A stretch of DNA of 64,000 bases from Oscillospiraceae bacterium (GTDB lineage: Bacteria > Bacillota > Clostridia > Oscillospirales > Acutalibacteraceae): assembly GCA_025757685.1 (NCBI GenBank), contig CP107220.1, positions 1,922,204 to 1,986,203 on the forward strand. Reading direction: 5' to 3'. How positions within the stretch are numbered: the stretch's first letter is position 1; every line of letters starts with the position of its first letter. The notes under the pieces are model-generated. The model was given only the letters and a program-made list of their open reading frames with translations. It was not told where the DNA came from and searched no databases. Positions 42,526 through 51,178 of this stretch are shown here, in pieces. The translations under genes were made by a program, and so were the position numbers.

Positions 42526-45042
42526 TTATTTTGCAAAGAACTGGTAGAAATCCATGTTTTCATCTGCCGCTTTCTTCATACGCTCTAAGTGATTGTAAGT
42601 CAGCGGCATAGAATTTTCATTGATAGCAACTTGTTTTCTGAGTTCTTCTATCAAATTTTTATATGATTCACCATATCCATTAATTGTGGGCAGAATTTTT
42701 TGTGCGATTGCATAATCTATTGGTGCCAAGCTTGTTCGAGCAGTTGTAGTGTCCATGCATTGCTCGGCGACGCGCAGATACTGTGTTACCATTCGCTGAC
42801 TTCGTGGCATAATGGGCGAGTTGAAGCCCTTAAAAATACGCTTTACATCTTCCCATTTGGTCCAGATTTGCGCGTTTTCTTGGCTTTCGTTATCGGAGGC
42901 AAAAGCAGATGTGAGATCGCTAAATGAAATTGCATGATCTGCGTTTGGCGGTGTTTTACTATAAGACGCATCAATATCATCTGGATTTAAGGTAATCACC
43001 CAACTGCGATCTAGAAATCTTGGGGACAATTCCTCTGTGGAATGGTCAAAATTGACTGTAGCCAAAAAACGCAGATGCTCAGGTAACTGATAAATTGTTT
43101 TCCCACCCAAACTAATGGAACGATTGGCTGCGGAATCAAAATCGCAGCTTTTGAAGAATGGCGCCCAGTAATGTTCGATCGGACTCAAATTCGCTTCATC
43201 TAAAAGCAGAAGATAGGGTGCAATGACATTTGGTTTTTTCCGACATTCATAATTCATTTGTTCAAAGGCATGGAGCACACGCTCGTTGCTGGCGATCGTG
43301 CGTTTGGACAATGGATTATAGTAGCCAATAAAGTCTTTGACAGAGGTCCATCCCCGCTCTACAGAGATGTCTACAAAACGAGAGCTACTGCTTTCCGTCC
43401 CCGCCAGTCCTAGCGCTTTGGCTAAGAGGGTACAAAGAGAAGTCTTTCCGGTTCCGGGTTCGCCGGCAAAAGTGGTAATGAACCCTTGTGTAGTGCAAAT
43501 CAAGTAGTTCGCCACATCATTCCATTCTGCTTCTCGATGGGCATTTTGCAAATAGTCTTGTACAGTGGCAATGATTTCGTCTTGCTTTTCCTTTTGCGTT
43601 TTTGGTGTTTCCAAATACTGTATTACCGGCAAGCAAAGATTTTGAGCGGTATTGTCTAGTGGCTCTTCACCAATACTGCGCAGTAGTTTATTCATCAGTT
43701 CTTTGTCTAAAACTTTGGCAGCCAGCGCTGCTTCTGCTTTACTCTCAAATTCAGTTATTGTCTTATTGAATGTTTCTTCAACTTGCTTGTTGTCCTGTAC
43801 TCTGCGATCATAAGCATCATGTTCTTCTTTTTCTTTCTGTTTCCATTCATCTGCTTGTACTTTCTTTTCAGCTATTTCTTTGTTTAATTTGTCAATTTCG
43901 TGCCGAATTTCTTCCAATTCAGATTGTGGAGTGTTCTGGTTTACGGCAGCAGTTAGGTCGCTGCATTCAGCTTTTGACTCTTCAAGCTGATTTTGTAAAT
44001 CGGTTATTATTTCTTCGTATTGTTGAATGTCACGGCCTATTGGGTCGGCTTCGTCTGTTGCTTGCCGTTGTGGCAAATGTCTAATTTGTTCATGCAAAAT
44101 GTCACGAAATTGGTCATCTTCATTTGCGTATTGGAAAACACGCAATAGTAAATCTTCGATACTTGCTCGATCACTGTCATCTTCCTTGGCCATTTTCAAG
44201 ATCCATTCCTGGATTCTCTTGTTGCGTTTAGCCTGGGTAGCGGAATCTATACCGTTTTCGTTGTTTGGAATGTACTGAGACATGTCATCAACGATTCTTC
44301 TTAGCTCAGATCGAGAATATTTCTTTTCGCTGCTAAGAGTGGCTTTGAATTGTGATAGCAGTGTTTTCTTGTCTATGGCATCTTCATGGTGCGCACATTC
44401 AAAGGGAGAGGGTAGCGCATCCTGCTTTAGAAAAACGCAATTCGTGTTTTCTTCCACAATGTACATTTGGTCATTGTATTCTCTTGTATCATACTCACCA
44501 ACAATGTATTGGAATTTTTCTACTCCGGCAAGCTTCCTATCCCCTGTGCACTCATAAGGTCCATATAAATTGTTGTCAACGCGAAGGAGAACTTGTCTGG
44601 CATAAAGCAGAATATGCTTAGGCAGTTCTCTTCTTATGTAAGAATCTTGATTAGTGTCGATGATTTGGTAAAAATCTTTTCCCTCAAATTCACTACAAGT
44701 AAAATAAGAATCACCGTGCCAGTATGGATCAAAAGAAATGAAATACTTTGATTTACCACGGCCAGGCTCATAGTGGGTGTTTTTGCACCTTGACTCGTCT
44801 AAGTCTTTCCTCATTTTGATCAATACGGGCTCATTAGAATGCCTAAAAAATTCAGATACTTCTGTATTCTTAAAGTTAGCGAGGATTGCACCGTTGTCTG
44901 GAAAGTCGTCGGAACGGATTGGTTCACCGTTATCAAAAAAACATCGCGGAGAAATATAGCATTTTGTGTTTTCATAAGCATAGTTTTCGTTATATGTCAT
45001 CCATGCCAATATTTCTCTGCCTTGATAATCACTAAAATCCAT
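42526..45042 (-). CDS. McrB-like AAA+ GTPase with long coiled coil
   Basis: An 838-residue AAA+ protein, probably the motor of a DNA- or RNA-targeting restriction complex. Residues 1-330 form an unrecognised N-terminal recognition region; about 345-460 is a long E/K/Q coiled coil (EEIITDLQNQLEESKAE onward). The motor follows: Walker A GEPGTGKTS (about 535), Walker B LLLLDEANLSP (about 625), and ATVNFDHSTEELSPRFLDRSW (about 670), equivalent to the McrB NTxD signature. I start it at ATG 45042 because GAGGAG lies eight bases before; a GTG at 45051 is too close to the SD. It pairs with the nuclease downstream. Confidence 0.85.
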   Translation of the reverse strand: MDFSDYQGREILAWMTYNENYAYENTKCYISPRCFFDNGEPIRSDDFPDNGAILANFKNTEVSEFFRHSNEPVLIKMRKDLDESRCKNTHYEPGRGKSKYFISFDPYWHGDSYFTCSEFEGKDFYQIIDTNQDSYIRRELPKHILLYARQVLLRVDNNLYGPYECTGDRKLAGVEKFQYIVGEYDTREYNDQMYIVEENTNCVFLKQDALPSPFECAHHEDAIDKKTLLSQFKATLSSEKKYSRSELRRIVDDMSQYIPNNENGIDSATQAKRNKRIQEWILKMAKEDDSDRASIEDLLLRVFQYANEDDQFRDILHEQIRHLPQRQATDEADPIGRDIQQYEEIITDLQNQLEESKAECSDLTAAVNQNTPQSELEEIRHEIDKLNKEIAEKKVQADEWKQKEKEEHDAYDRRVQDNKQVEETFNKTITEFESKAEAALAAKVLDKELMNKLLRSIGEEPLDNTAQNLCLPVIQYLETPKTQKEKQDEIIATVQDYLQNAHREAEWNDVANYLICTTQGFITTFAGEPGTGKTSLCTLLAKALGLAGTESSSSRFVDISVERGWTSVKDFIGYYNPLSKRTIASNERVLHAFEQMNYECRKKPNVIAPYLLLLDEANLSPIEHYWAPFFKSCDFDSAANRSISLGGKTIYQLPEHLRFLATVNFDHSTEELSPRFLDRSWVITLNPDDIDASYSKTPPNADHAISFSDLTSAFASDNESQENAQIWTKWEDVKRIFKGFNSPIMPRSQRMVTQYLRVAEQCMDTTTARTSLAPIDYAIAQKILPTINGYGESYKNLIEELRKQVAINENSMPLTYNHLERMKKAADENMDFYQFFAK

Positions 45043-45092
45043 AATCAACACTCCTCTTTTTTGTTGTTTGACGGATATAAAATCTCAATATT

Positions 45093-45121
45093 ATTATACC
45101 ACAAATTGGCAATATTTTCAA
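45093..45121 (-). promoter_or_regulatory. promoter of the McrBC-like operon
   Basis: Minus strand TTGAAA (45121-45116), 17-bp spacer, TATAAT (45098-45093). Confidence 0.85.
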
Positions 45122-45215
45122 GACAATACAATTTAGGAAACTGCGTTATTGTACACTGCGTTTTCCAACCCCTGTCCGTTATTGCGATTTTGGGCATTTT
45201 TTTGTTCCGGCGGTG

Positions 45216-45243
45216 TTGACAAATGGCGCAAAAGTGCTATATT
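45216..45243 (+). promoter_or_regulatory. cstA promoter (start of T-box leader)
   Basis: TTGACA (45216-45221), 16-bp spacer, TATATT (45238-45243). Confidence 0.8.
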
Positions 45244-45249
45244 GGTAGT

Positions 45250-45562
45250 GTAAATTCAACAGTCAAATGCAACGAACAGGACAGGACGAACCGCATCACC
45301 GCTTACAGAAAGCCGCCGGTTGTGGAAGACGGCAGCAAGGCGCGGTCCTCGTTATCCCCTGCAAGCAGCACCTGTGAGCGGCCCTCGGGCTTCGTAATCG
45401 GTGCCGGTACTCCCCGTTATCGGAGCGTGCTATCCGCCTTGGCGGGCAGCGCATGAGCGGTCGGCAGCTTTGCCGGCAAGCAGAGTGGTAACGCGCGGGT
45501 TTCTGATTTTTACCTTCGTCTTTGCACAGCAGCATTGGCTGTGCCGGGACGAAGGTTTTTTG
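45250..45562 (+). promoter_or_regulatory. T-box leader (tRNA-sensing riboswitch) of cstA
   Basis: The leader contains the antiterminator T-box sequence GAGTGGTAACGCGCGG (45483-45498) and an intrinsic terminator ACCTTCGTC/GACGAAGGT with T run (45512-45562). Stem I shows the conserved CAGAAAGCC...GGTTG..GGAAGACGG distal elements (45304-45336). Its base CAGGA (45278)/TCCCCTG (45355-45361) encloses an internal loop whose 3' strand reads CCTCGTTA. By comparison with Phe-type leaders, the codon one purine before the closing stem is GTT, implying tRNA-Val; TTA (Leu) is the alternative. UGGU in the bulge fits an ACCA tRNA end. Uncharged tRNA would stabilise antitermination and turn on cstA. Confidence 0.85.
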
Positions 45563-45608
45563 TTTTTTGTATTTGACTGGGAAAAGAAGAATGAAAGGAG
45601 TCTTTCAA

Positions 45609-47348
45609 ATGAACACATTGGTTATTGTACTGATTGCCATTGTTGTGTTAGGTGCGGGCTATGTGCTGTATGGTCGCCATATTGCCAAGTCCTGGGGTAT
45701 TGATCCCAAGGCAGAGACCCCCGCAGTGAAGTACAACGACGGCAAAGACTTTGTACCGACCAACGGCTGGACGGTGTTCAGCCATCAATTTTCCTCTATC
45801 GCAGGTGCAGGCCCGGTTACCGGCGCCATTCAGGCGGCGGTCTTTGGTTGGGTGCCGGTGCTGCTGTGGATCCTGATCGGCGGCGTTTTCTTCGGCGCCG
45901 TTACGGACTTCGGTGCCCTGTACGCTTCTGTGAAGAACGAGGGCAAGAGCATGGGTATGCTCATTGAAAAGTACATCGGCAAGCTGGGCCGCAAATTGTT
46001 TACCATCTTTTGCTGGCTGTTCTCCGTGCTGATCATCGCCGTATTTGCGGATATGGTTACCGGCACATTCTCTGCCTTTGATGCGGAGACTCTGCAAAAG
46101 CTGCCGACTGCCGGGGTCAACGGCTCCGCCGGTATGGTGTCTATTATGTTTATGGTGTTTGCCGTGGTGTTCGGCCTGATCCAGAAGAAGTGGAACCTGA
46201 CCGGGTGGAAAGAGTTTGTTGTGGGCGTTGTCTTTATTGTTGCGTCCTTTGCCGTCGGCATTAAAGTGCCCATCATCATGGGCAAGACCCAATGGGCTGC
46301 CGTGGTGTTCGCTTATATTTTCCTGGCGGCCATTATGCCCATTTGGCTGATGAAGCAGCCTCGGGACTATATGACCACCATTATGTTTGTGTGCATGATC
46401 GCCGGTGCCATCATCGGTTTGGTCATCGGCCACCCCACCATGGAGCTGCCTGCCTTTACCGGGTTTAATAACGAGAAGCTGGGCACCATGTTCCCCATTC
46501 TGTTTGTGACCGTGGCCTGCGGCGCTGTGTCCGGGTTCCATAGCCTGGTGTCCTCCGGCACTTCGTCTAAGACCATCGCCAATGAGAAGGATATGCTGAA
46601 AGTGGGCTACGGCGCCATGATTTTGGAGAGCGTGCTGGCTGTACTGGCGCTGTGCGTGGCCGGTGCCGCCGCCAAGAACGGCGTGGCTGCCGAGGGCACT
46701 CCGTTCCAGATCTTCTCCCGCGGCGTTGCCGGGTTCTTTGAGAAAATGGGCGTGCCGGTACAGGTAGCCACCGTGTTTATGACCATGTGTGTGTCCGCTT
46801 TGGCGCTGACCACGCTGGACGCTGTGGCGCGGATCGGTAAAATGTCTTTCCAGGAGATCTTCAGCGTAGACGATATGCAGCACGCAGCTCTGTGGCGCAA
46901 GGTGGTGTGCAATCCGTATTTTGCTACCATCATCACCCTGTTTTGCGGCTATGTGCTCACCAAGGTGGGCTACCAGCAGATTTGGCCTCTGTTTGGCTCT
47001 GCCAACCAGTTGCTCAGCGCACTGGTGCTGATTACGCTGTGCGTGTTCCTGAAGGTTACAGGCAGAAAGAACAAGATCCTGTTCCCGCCTATGATCATTA
47101 TGCTGTGCGTTACCTTTACTGCATTGGTGCAGCGGCTGATCGCCATGATCAAGGCCATTCAGCAGGCTGCCGCAGTGGAGATCCCTGCCGGACAGACCAG
47201 CTGGGGCGCTGTGTTTATTGCCAACGGTTTGCAGCTGATCATCGCCGTGCTGCTGATTGTACTGGGCTTGACCATTGTGGTCAACAGTGCCAAGAGCTAT
47301 GTGAAGAGCAAAAAAGGCAGCGAGACCGAAGAGGTCGCCAAGGCATAA
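45609..47348 (+). CDS. cstA: CstA family carbon-starvation/peptide or pyruvate transporter
   Basis: A 579-residue permease with about 16 transmembrane helices. The N-terminal CstA signature is clear: GWTVFSHQFSSIAGAGPVTGA (about 57-77), ..DFGALYASVKNEGKSMG, and SGFHSLVSSGTSSKTIANE in the middle. E. coli homologues move pyruvate (BtsT, CstA) and have been linked to peptide uptake. The start ATG 45609 has SD AAAGGAG; an upstream ATG at 45589 in another frame is ignored. Being behind a T-box suggests its job here is to supply an amino acid or peptides containing it, rather than a general starvation response. Confidence 0.9.
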   Translation: MNTLVIVLIAIVVLGAGYVLYGRHIAKSWGIDPKAETPAVKYNDGKDFVPTNGWTVFSHQFSSIAGAGPVTGAIQAAVFGWVPVLLWILIGGVFFGAVTDFGALYASVKNEGKSMGMLIEKYIGKLGRKLFTIFCWLFSVLIIAVFADMVTGTFSAFDAETLQKLPTAGVNGSAGMVSIMFMVFAVVFGLIQKKWNLTGWKEFVVGVVFIVASFAVGIKVPIIMGKTQWAAVVFAYIFLAAIMPIWLMKQPRDYMTTIMFVCMIAGAIIGLVIGHPTMELPAFTGFNNEKLGTMFPILFVTVACGAVSGFHSLVSSGTSSKTIANEKDMLKVGYGAMILESVLAVLALCVAGAAAKNGVAAEGTPFQIFSRGVAGFFEKMGVPVQVATVFMTMCVSALALTTLDAVARIGKMSFQEIFSVDDMQHAALWRKVVCNPYFATIITLFCGYVLTKVGYQQIWPLFGSANQLLSALVLITLCVFLKVTGRKNKILFPPMIIMLCVTFTALVQRLIAMIKAIQQAAAVEIPAGQTSWGAVFIANGLQLIIAVLLIVLGLTIVVNSAKSYVKSKKGSETEEVAKA

Positions 47349-47379
47349 CGGCGTGCGTATAATATTGATATAAACCATG

Positions 47380-47414
47380 AACCGTCTGCGTATTTCTGCG
47401 CAGGCGGTTTTGTG
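47380..47414 (+). terminator. terminator after cstA
   Basis: AACCGTCTGCG/CGCAGGCGGTT stem with TATTTCTG loop and TTTGTGTTTG. Confidence 0.75.
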
Positions 47415-47534
47415 TTTGTATTTGGCCCCCTGCAATAAGGGAGGCAAATCGCAACCGATTCTCCTAAAATATGGAGCATATTCCGATCCATGACGGTACA
47501 GATTTTCAAATGTGCCAAATAAAGAACCGGACAG

Positions 47535-47563
47535 TTGTCAAATGCGCGGCTGCGTGCTATAAT
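47535..47563 (+). promoter_or_regulatory. promoter of the first GPH transporter
   Basis: TTGTCA (47535-47540), 17-bp spacer, TATAAT (47558-47563). Confidence 0.85.
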
Positions 47564-47606
47564 ACTGAACGCAAAACAAAACCAAATCTGGAAAAGGGGA
47601 TTTTTC

Positions 47607-49109
47607 ATGTCTGACAAAACGGAAAAAAAGTACATGAAGAAGTCAGAGATCGTTACCTTTGGTATCGGTCTGTTCGGCGTGGCTCTGATGACCGGCTGGA
47701 TGCCGGACTACACCGCTACCTTCTTCGCTGACTTCGCGTTCAAAGGCAAGGGATTTGACTCCGCCACCATGGCAAACGCCATCTCTATGGTGTTCTTGGT
47801 GGCCGGTATCATCGGCGCCGTGTGCGAGCTGGTGATCGGCTATTTGGTGGATAACACCCGCACCAAGCTGGGCAAGGTAAAGCCCTGGGTGGGCTTCGGC
47901 GTGGTGCCGCTGGCCGTGGTGGCTATGCTGGTATTCATTGCACCCAACACCTCCAACCAAACCTTGGCGATCGTGTGGATGTTTGTGATCTACTCCTTGT
48001 ATACCGCCTTCAGCTGTGCGGTAGAAAGCCCGTCTAACTGCTTCGGCTCCCTGTGCTCGCCTAATCCGGCAGAGCGCTCCACCGCCATCTCCATCGCTTC
48101 GTTCCTGCGCAGCGTGGGCCAGTCCGGCGGTATGGTAGTCGTGATGGTGGTGGGCCTGGTAATGAAGGCCTTGATGGGCAAGCAGCAATATAAGAACGCC
48201 GAGGGCCAGGGTCTTGACCTGGTGATCTCCACGGCGGTGTGCGCCCTGGGCCTGATCCTCTTTGTGATGATCTTCTTTACCAATAACAAAGAGCGTGTGC
48301 CTTTCACGCAGGAGAAGGTGAGCCTGAAAGACGCCGTCAAGGTGGTCTTTACATACAAGAACCTGCTGATGGTGTCCTTGACCAAGCTGTGCGGCTTTGG
48401 CCGCGGCGTGTACGGCACCGTGTCTTTGTACATTGCCATTTACCTGCTGGGCTCTAAGGACCTGAAGCTGGCGCTGCTGCTGCCCATGGGTATCGGTACC
48501 GCTGTGGGCACCCTGCTGGTGAACTTTGTGCTCAAGAAGTTCTCCACCAAAAAGACCTTTATTCTTTTCTGCGTGTACGGTGCGTCTTCCATGGCAATCC
48601 TGTTCCTGGTGTCTAAGGGTATCGGCTTTAACAGCACCCTGATTGTGCCGTTCCTGATCCTGAACTTCTTCTGCGGTTTGCAGCACGGCAACACCAATGT
48701 AACCCCCAATATTATGATCGCCGACTGCGTAGACGAGATCGAGTGGAAAACCGGCCAGCGCAAGGACGGTCTGGCGTATGCCGGTTACGGCCTGTTCTCC
48801 AAGATCGCTTCCGCCTTCACCAAGGCGCTGGGTCCCTGGCTGCTGTACACCTGGTCCGGCTATGCCGTATCTCGTGACGCCAATGTGGCTTATGCTGCCC
48901 AGACGGATTCTACTTTGAACAAGATCTTAATGATCTACACCATCATTCCCGCCGTGTTCGTTGTGCTCCAGGCGGTGCCCATCTTCTTCTACGATATGGT
49001 CGGTGAGAAGAAGGCGCGCATTACCCGCGAGCTGATGGAGCGCCGTGAGGCCGCCGGTTTGGTTGCCGGTGAGGGCGAAGAGACTGCCGATGCGGCAGCA
49101 GCCGAGTAA
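47607..49109 (+). CDS. GPH-type (glycoside-pentoside-hexuronide) cation symporter
   Basis: A 500-residue, 12-helix MFS permease of the GPH type. GIGLFGVALMTGWMPDYTATFFADF (helix 1), LVDNTRTKLGKVKPW in the loop after helix 2, and NIMIADCVDEIEWKTGQRKDGLAYAGYGLFSK in the second half, which is the GPH hallmark (ADxVDxxExxTGxR), are all present. Substrate unknown; sugars or glycosides with Na+ or H+ are usual. Start ATG 47607 has SD AAGGGGA. It is followed 13 bp later by a membrane-anchored extracytoplasmic protein, possibly a partner. Confidence 0.9.
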   Translation: MSDKTEKKYMKKSEIVTFGIGLFGVALMTGWMPDYTATFFADFAFKGKGFDSATMANAISMVFLVAGIIGAVCELVIGYLVDNTRTKLGKVKPWVGFGVVPLAVVAMLVFIAPNTSNQTLAIVWMFVIYSLYTAFSCAVESPSNCFGSLCSPNPAERSTAISIASFLRSVGQSGGMVVVMVVGLVMKALMGKQQYKNAEGQGLDLVISTAVCALGLILFVMIFFTNNKERVPFTQEKVSLKDAVKVVFTYKNLLMVSLTKLCGFGRGVYGTVSLYIAIYLLGSKDLKLALLLPMGIGTAVGTLLVNFVLKKFSTKKTFILFCVYGASSMAILFLVSKGIGFNSTLIVPFLILNFFCGLQHGNTNVTPNIMIADCVDEIEWKTGQRKDGLAYAGYGLFSKIASAFTKALGPWLLYTWSGYAVSRDANVAYAAQTDSTLNKILMIYTIIPAVFVVLQAVPIFFYDMVGEKKARITRELMERREAAGLVAGEGEETADAAAAE

Positions 49110-49122
49110 GGGGGCGACGAGA

Positions 49123-50046
49123 ATGGCAAAACAGGAAAAGACTTTTAATACCAAGTTGTATGCGCTGGTGGTATTTTTGTTGGTTGCAGCCATTTTGGCT
49201 GTGTCCACCGTGGCCACCTTTAGCAGCAAGTATATTGCATTTAAGCCGGAGAAAGTCGCTCAGGCGTATGCGGATACCATTGTGCAGACCGGTGACGGCT
49301 ACAATGCCAACAAGTATGCGTTGGTGAGCAAAAGCGAGAAATACGGCGATTTTATCCGCAAGTATTATATGTACCCGGTAATCTATAAGGACGCCGGTTA
49401 CAAGCCCGGCGATGATACCAAGAACTTAAAGGGCTTGAACGACGACAGCTACAAGTCCGATAAGACCAAGAACGACGACGGTACGCTTACCGGCCGGGTG
49501 ACCAAGGCCATGTATCCCTACTATGTGGAGCTGCTGGGTCAGTACGGCTGGGACGATGCAGACGCTATGTTCACCAATTACTTTGCCAAGTACCAGCAGG
49601 TGCGGGGGCAGGTATTCGGTGATTCGTACCTGGATGACGAGGGTATGTTCACTGCGCTGGAGGCCAATGTAAAGACCTACGGCGAGAGTCTGACCGGTAC
49701 GGAAGAAACCTACGACAAGAACACCAAGGTCAAGCTGACGGATAAGACCATCGGCGCTTACCAAAAGGCGCTGGGCGAGGATTACAAGCTGACCACCACC
49801 GTGACCGATGTGCAGTCGGTGGAGGATGTAAAGGCTTATACCGCCAAGATGAATACCCAGCTGCTGGAGAATTATGAAGTCAGCGCCGACGACATCCGTG
49901 CCGTTTCCACCTGCACCGTGCAGGTAACGGACGCTAAGGGTACCCAGTTGGCCACCTGCAACCTGACCGTGGTGCAGATCGGCCATACCTGGTATGTAGA
50001 CAATACCACCGCAGATACCTCTGCGTTGTATCAAATCGGCAAATGA
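49123..50046 (+). CDS. hypothetical signal-anchored extracytoplasmic protein
   Basis: A 307-residue protein with one N-terminal transmembrane helix (about 13-35, LYALVVFLLVAAILAVSTVA) and a large outer domain. The outer part is rich in D/K/Y/T, predicted mainly alpha-helical, with two cysteines near the end (VSTCTVQV and LATCNLTVV) that could form a disulfide. The end resembles NTF2-like or DUF4878-type extracytoplasmic domains in outline (VVQIGHTWYVDNTT) but I do not recognise the family. SD GGGGGCG precedes ATG 49123. It sits in an operon with the GPH symporter and ends at a terminator. Confidence 0.75.
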   Translation: MAKQEKTFNTKLYALVVFLLVAAILAVSTVATFSSKYIAFKPEKVAQAYADTIVQTGDGYNANKYALVSKSEKYGDFIRKYYMYPVIYKDAGYKPGDDTKNLKGLNDDSYKSDKTKNDDGTLTGRVTKAMYPYYVELLGQYGWDDADAMFTNYFAKYQQVRGQVFGDSYLDDEGMFTALEANVKTYGESLTGTEETYDKNTKVKLTDKTIGAYQKALGEDYKLTTTVTDVQSVEDVKAYTAKMNTQLLENYEVSADDIRAVSTCTVQVTDAKGTQLATCNLTVVQIGHTWYVDNTTADTSALYQIGK

Positions 50047-50070
50047 TCTTTCGCCTGCCGTAAGAGAGGG

Positions 50071-50104
50071 AACCGCCCGGACCGTAAGGCCCGGGCGGTT
50101 TTTT
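50071..50104 (+). terminator. terminator after the 49123 gene
   Basis: AACCGCCCGG/CCGGGCGGTT stem with T run. Confidence 0.9.
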
Positions 50105-50241
50105 GTGTGCGATGGATAAGATCCGTTTGGCTTTTATTTTTTTGTAGGGTGCTTGCACGCCCTGCCATTCGCCGCCGGTTTCCATCCTGAAAAAACGCCA
50201 TATTCTTTTGCAACCCACTATGCAGGCATGCAAAAATATGG

Positions 50242-50360
50242 TATAATTCTTGCGAGACAGTGTGCATTATCCGACAGTTGTCGGGTGGTACCCATGGGTC
50301 TGACGGAAAAGAGAGCATCGGCCTGTTGATCGAGGAAGCGTAAGGTCCCTGCAAAATCGG
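50242..50360 (+). other. orphan promoter and palindromic stretch, possible small RNA
   Basis: An extended -10 (TGGTATAAT, 50239-50247) without a good -35 leads into CCGACAGTTGTCGG, GGTACCCATGGGT and further structured sequence with no open frame. It includes GGGTGGTACC, reminiscent of a T-box core but without antiterminator context. No known RNA class recognised. Confidence 0.3.
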
Positions 50361-50373
50361 TTGTAAAATTCAA

Positions 50374-50420
50374 GCCTCCCTTGCAAAGGGAGGGGGACCG
50401 CCGTAGGCGGTGGAGGGATT
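50374..50420. repeat. composite palindromic intergenic repeat, copy D
   Basis: CCTCCCTTGCAAAGGGAGG followed by GGACCGCCGTAGGCGGTGGAGGGATTG. It shares its second half with copy A and its first with copy B. Confidence 0.75.
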
Positions 50421-50451
50421 GCGCGGTTGGCGTTTTTTAATCTCTCCGTTA

Positions 50452-50483
50452 CAAAAAAATAAGGCCCCTGCCATTGCAGGGGC
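50452..50483 (-). terminator. terminator after the TetR gene
   Basis: GCCCCTGC(CATT)GCAGGGGC, with the minus-strand T run at 50459-50453. Confidence 0.85.
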
Positions 50484-50509
50484 TTTGTGCGTGTCGATCA
50501 TCGTATGGA

Positions 50510-51049
50510 TTACCGTATTTTGCGCAGCTGCGCGGTGAGTACGGCAGTCAGTTTTTCCCGGTCAAAGGCGGGCAGCGGCTCCAGAATCACATCAATACAG
50601 CCGCCTACGGCGTAGATCACATTGGTTACCTGGTGATAATTTTTCTCCATAGTGAAGTTGTTGTGGGAGCAAATGGCCTCGGTCATCTGCTGTTTGAGCA
50701 TGCGCAGGGCGGGGGCGCACATACGGCTGTTTTTGAATTTGGTCAGCCGCTCAATGTTGTTGTTGCGCTCAATCTCATTGAGCATACTGTTAATTATATC
50801 CGTGGGATCCCGCTGGATTTGATCGTAGTTGATGCCCTTGGCGATCTCCACAATGCCGTTGGTGATGGTCTCAAAGCAGAATTGAATGCACGCGCCCATG
50901 CTCTTAAAGTGCAGATAAAAGGTGCTTTTGTTAATGTCTGCTTTTTTGCACAGCTCCAATACGGTGATCTTGTCCGTTTCTTTTTCAATCATCAGCGCGA
51001 TCATAGCGTTAAAGACCGCCGCCTTGGTGCGCTTTACCCGTCTGTCCAT
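50510..51049 (-). CDS. TetR/AcrR family transcriptional regulator
   Basis: A 179-residue repressor. The N-terminal DNA-binding domain has RTKAAVFNAMIALM, then ITVLELCKKADINKSTFYLHF (about 28-48), a standard TetR HTH. The ligand domain contains four cysteines and no recognisable subfamily mark. A 14-bp palindrome (51084-51097) just upstream, inside the start of its own transcript, is the likely operator, so autorepression is expected; whether it also controls the divergent lipoprotein gene is uncertain. Confidence 0.9.
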   Translation of the reverse strand: MDRRVKRTKAAVFNAMIALMIEKETDKITVLELCKKADINKSTFYLHFKSMGACIQFCFETITNGIVEIAKGINYDQIQRDPTDIINSMLNEIERNNNIERLTKFKNSRMCAPALRMLKQQMTEAICSHNNFTMEKNYHQVTNVIYAVGGCIDVILEPLPAFDREKLTAVLTAQLRKIR

Positions 51050-51083
51050 TTCTTAGAAAAAACCCCCTCAAATCGCTTTGTAA

Positions 51084-51097
51084 TGGACACCTGTCCA
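51084..51097. promoter_or_regulatory. TetR operator candidate
   Basis: TGGACA-CC-TGTCCA, a perfect inverted repeat with a two-base centre, about 12 bp downstream of the tetR -10 box and in the divergent intergenic region. Confidence 0.75.
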
Positions 51098-51109
51098 ATA
51101 GCAAATACT

Positions 51110-51139
51110 ATGATAACATAAATGAAAGAAAGGTTGCAA
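51110..51139 (-). promoter_or_regulatory. tetR promoter
   Basis: Minus strand TTGCAA (51139-51134), 18-bp spacer, TATCAT (51115-51110). Confidence 0.6.
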
Positions 51140-51178
51140 GCAACTTCACGGAATTTGTAGGAAGTGCTGGAAAACGCC

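Noticed and set aside
45223..45456. 77-codon frame upstream of cstA
   Set aside because: It lies within the T-box leader, starts close to the -10 box and has no SD.
45648..47447. 599-codon minus-strand frame opposite cstA
   Set aside because: Antisense shadow, rich in His/Gln as such shadows are.
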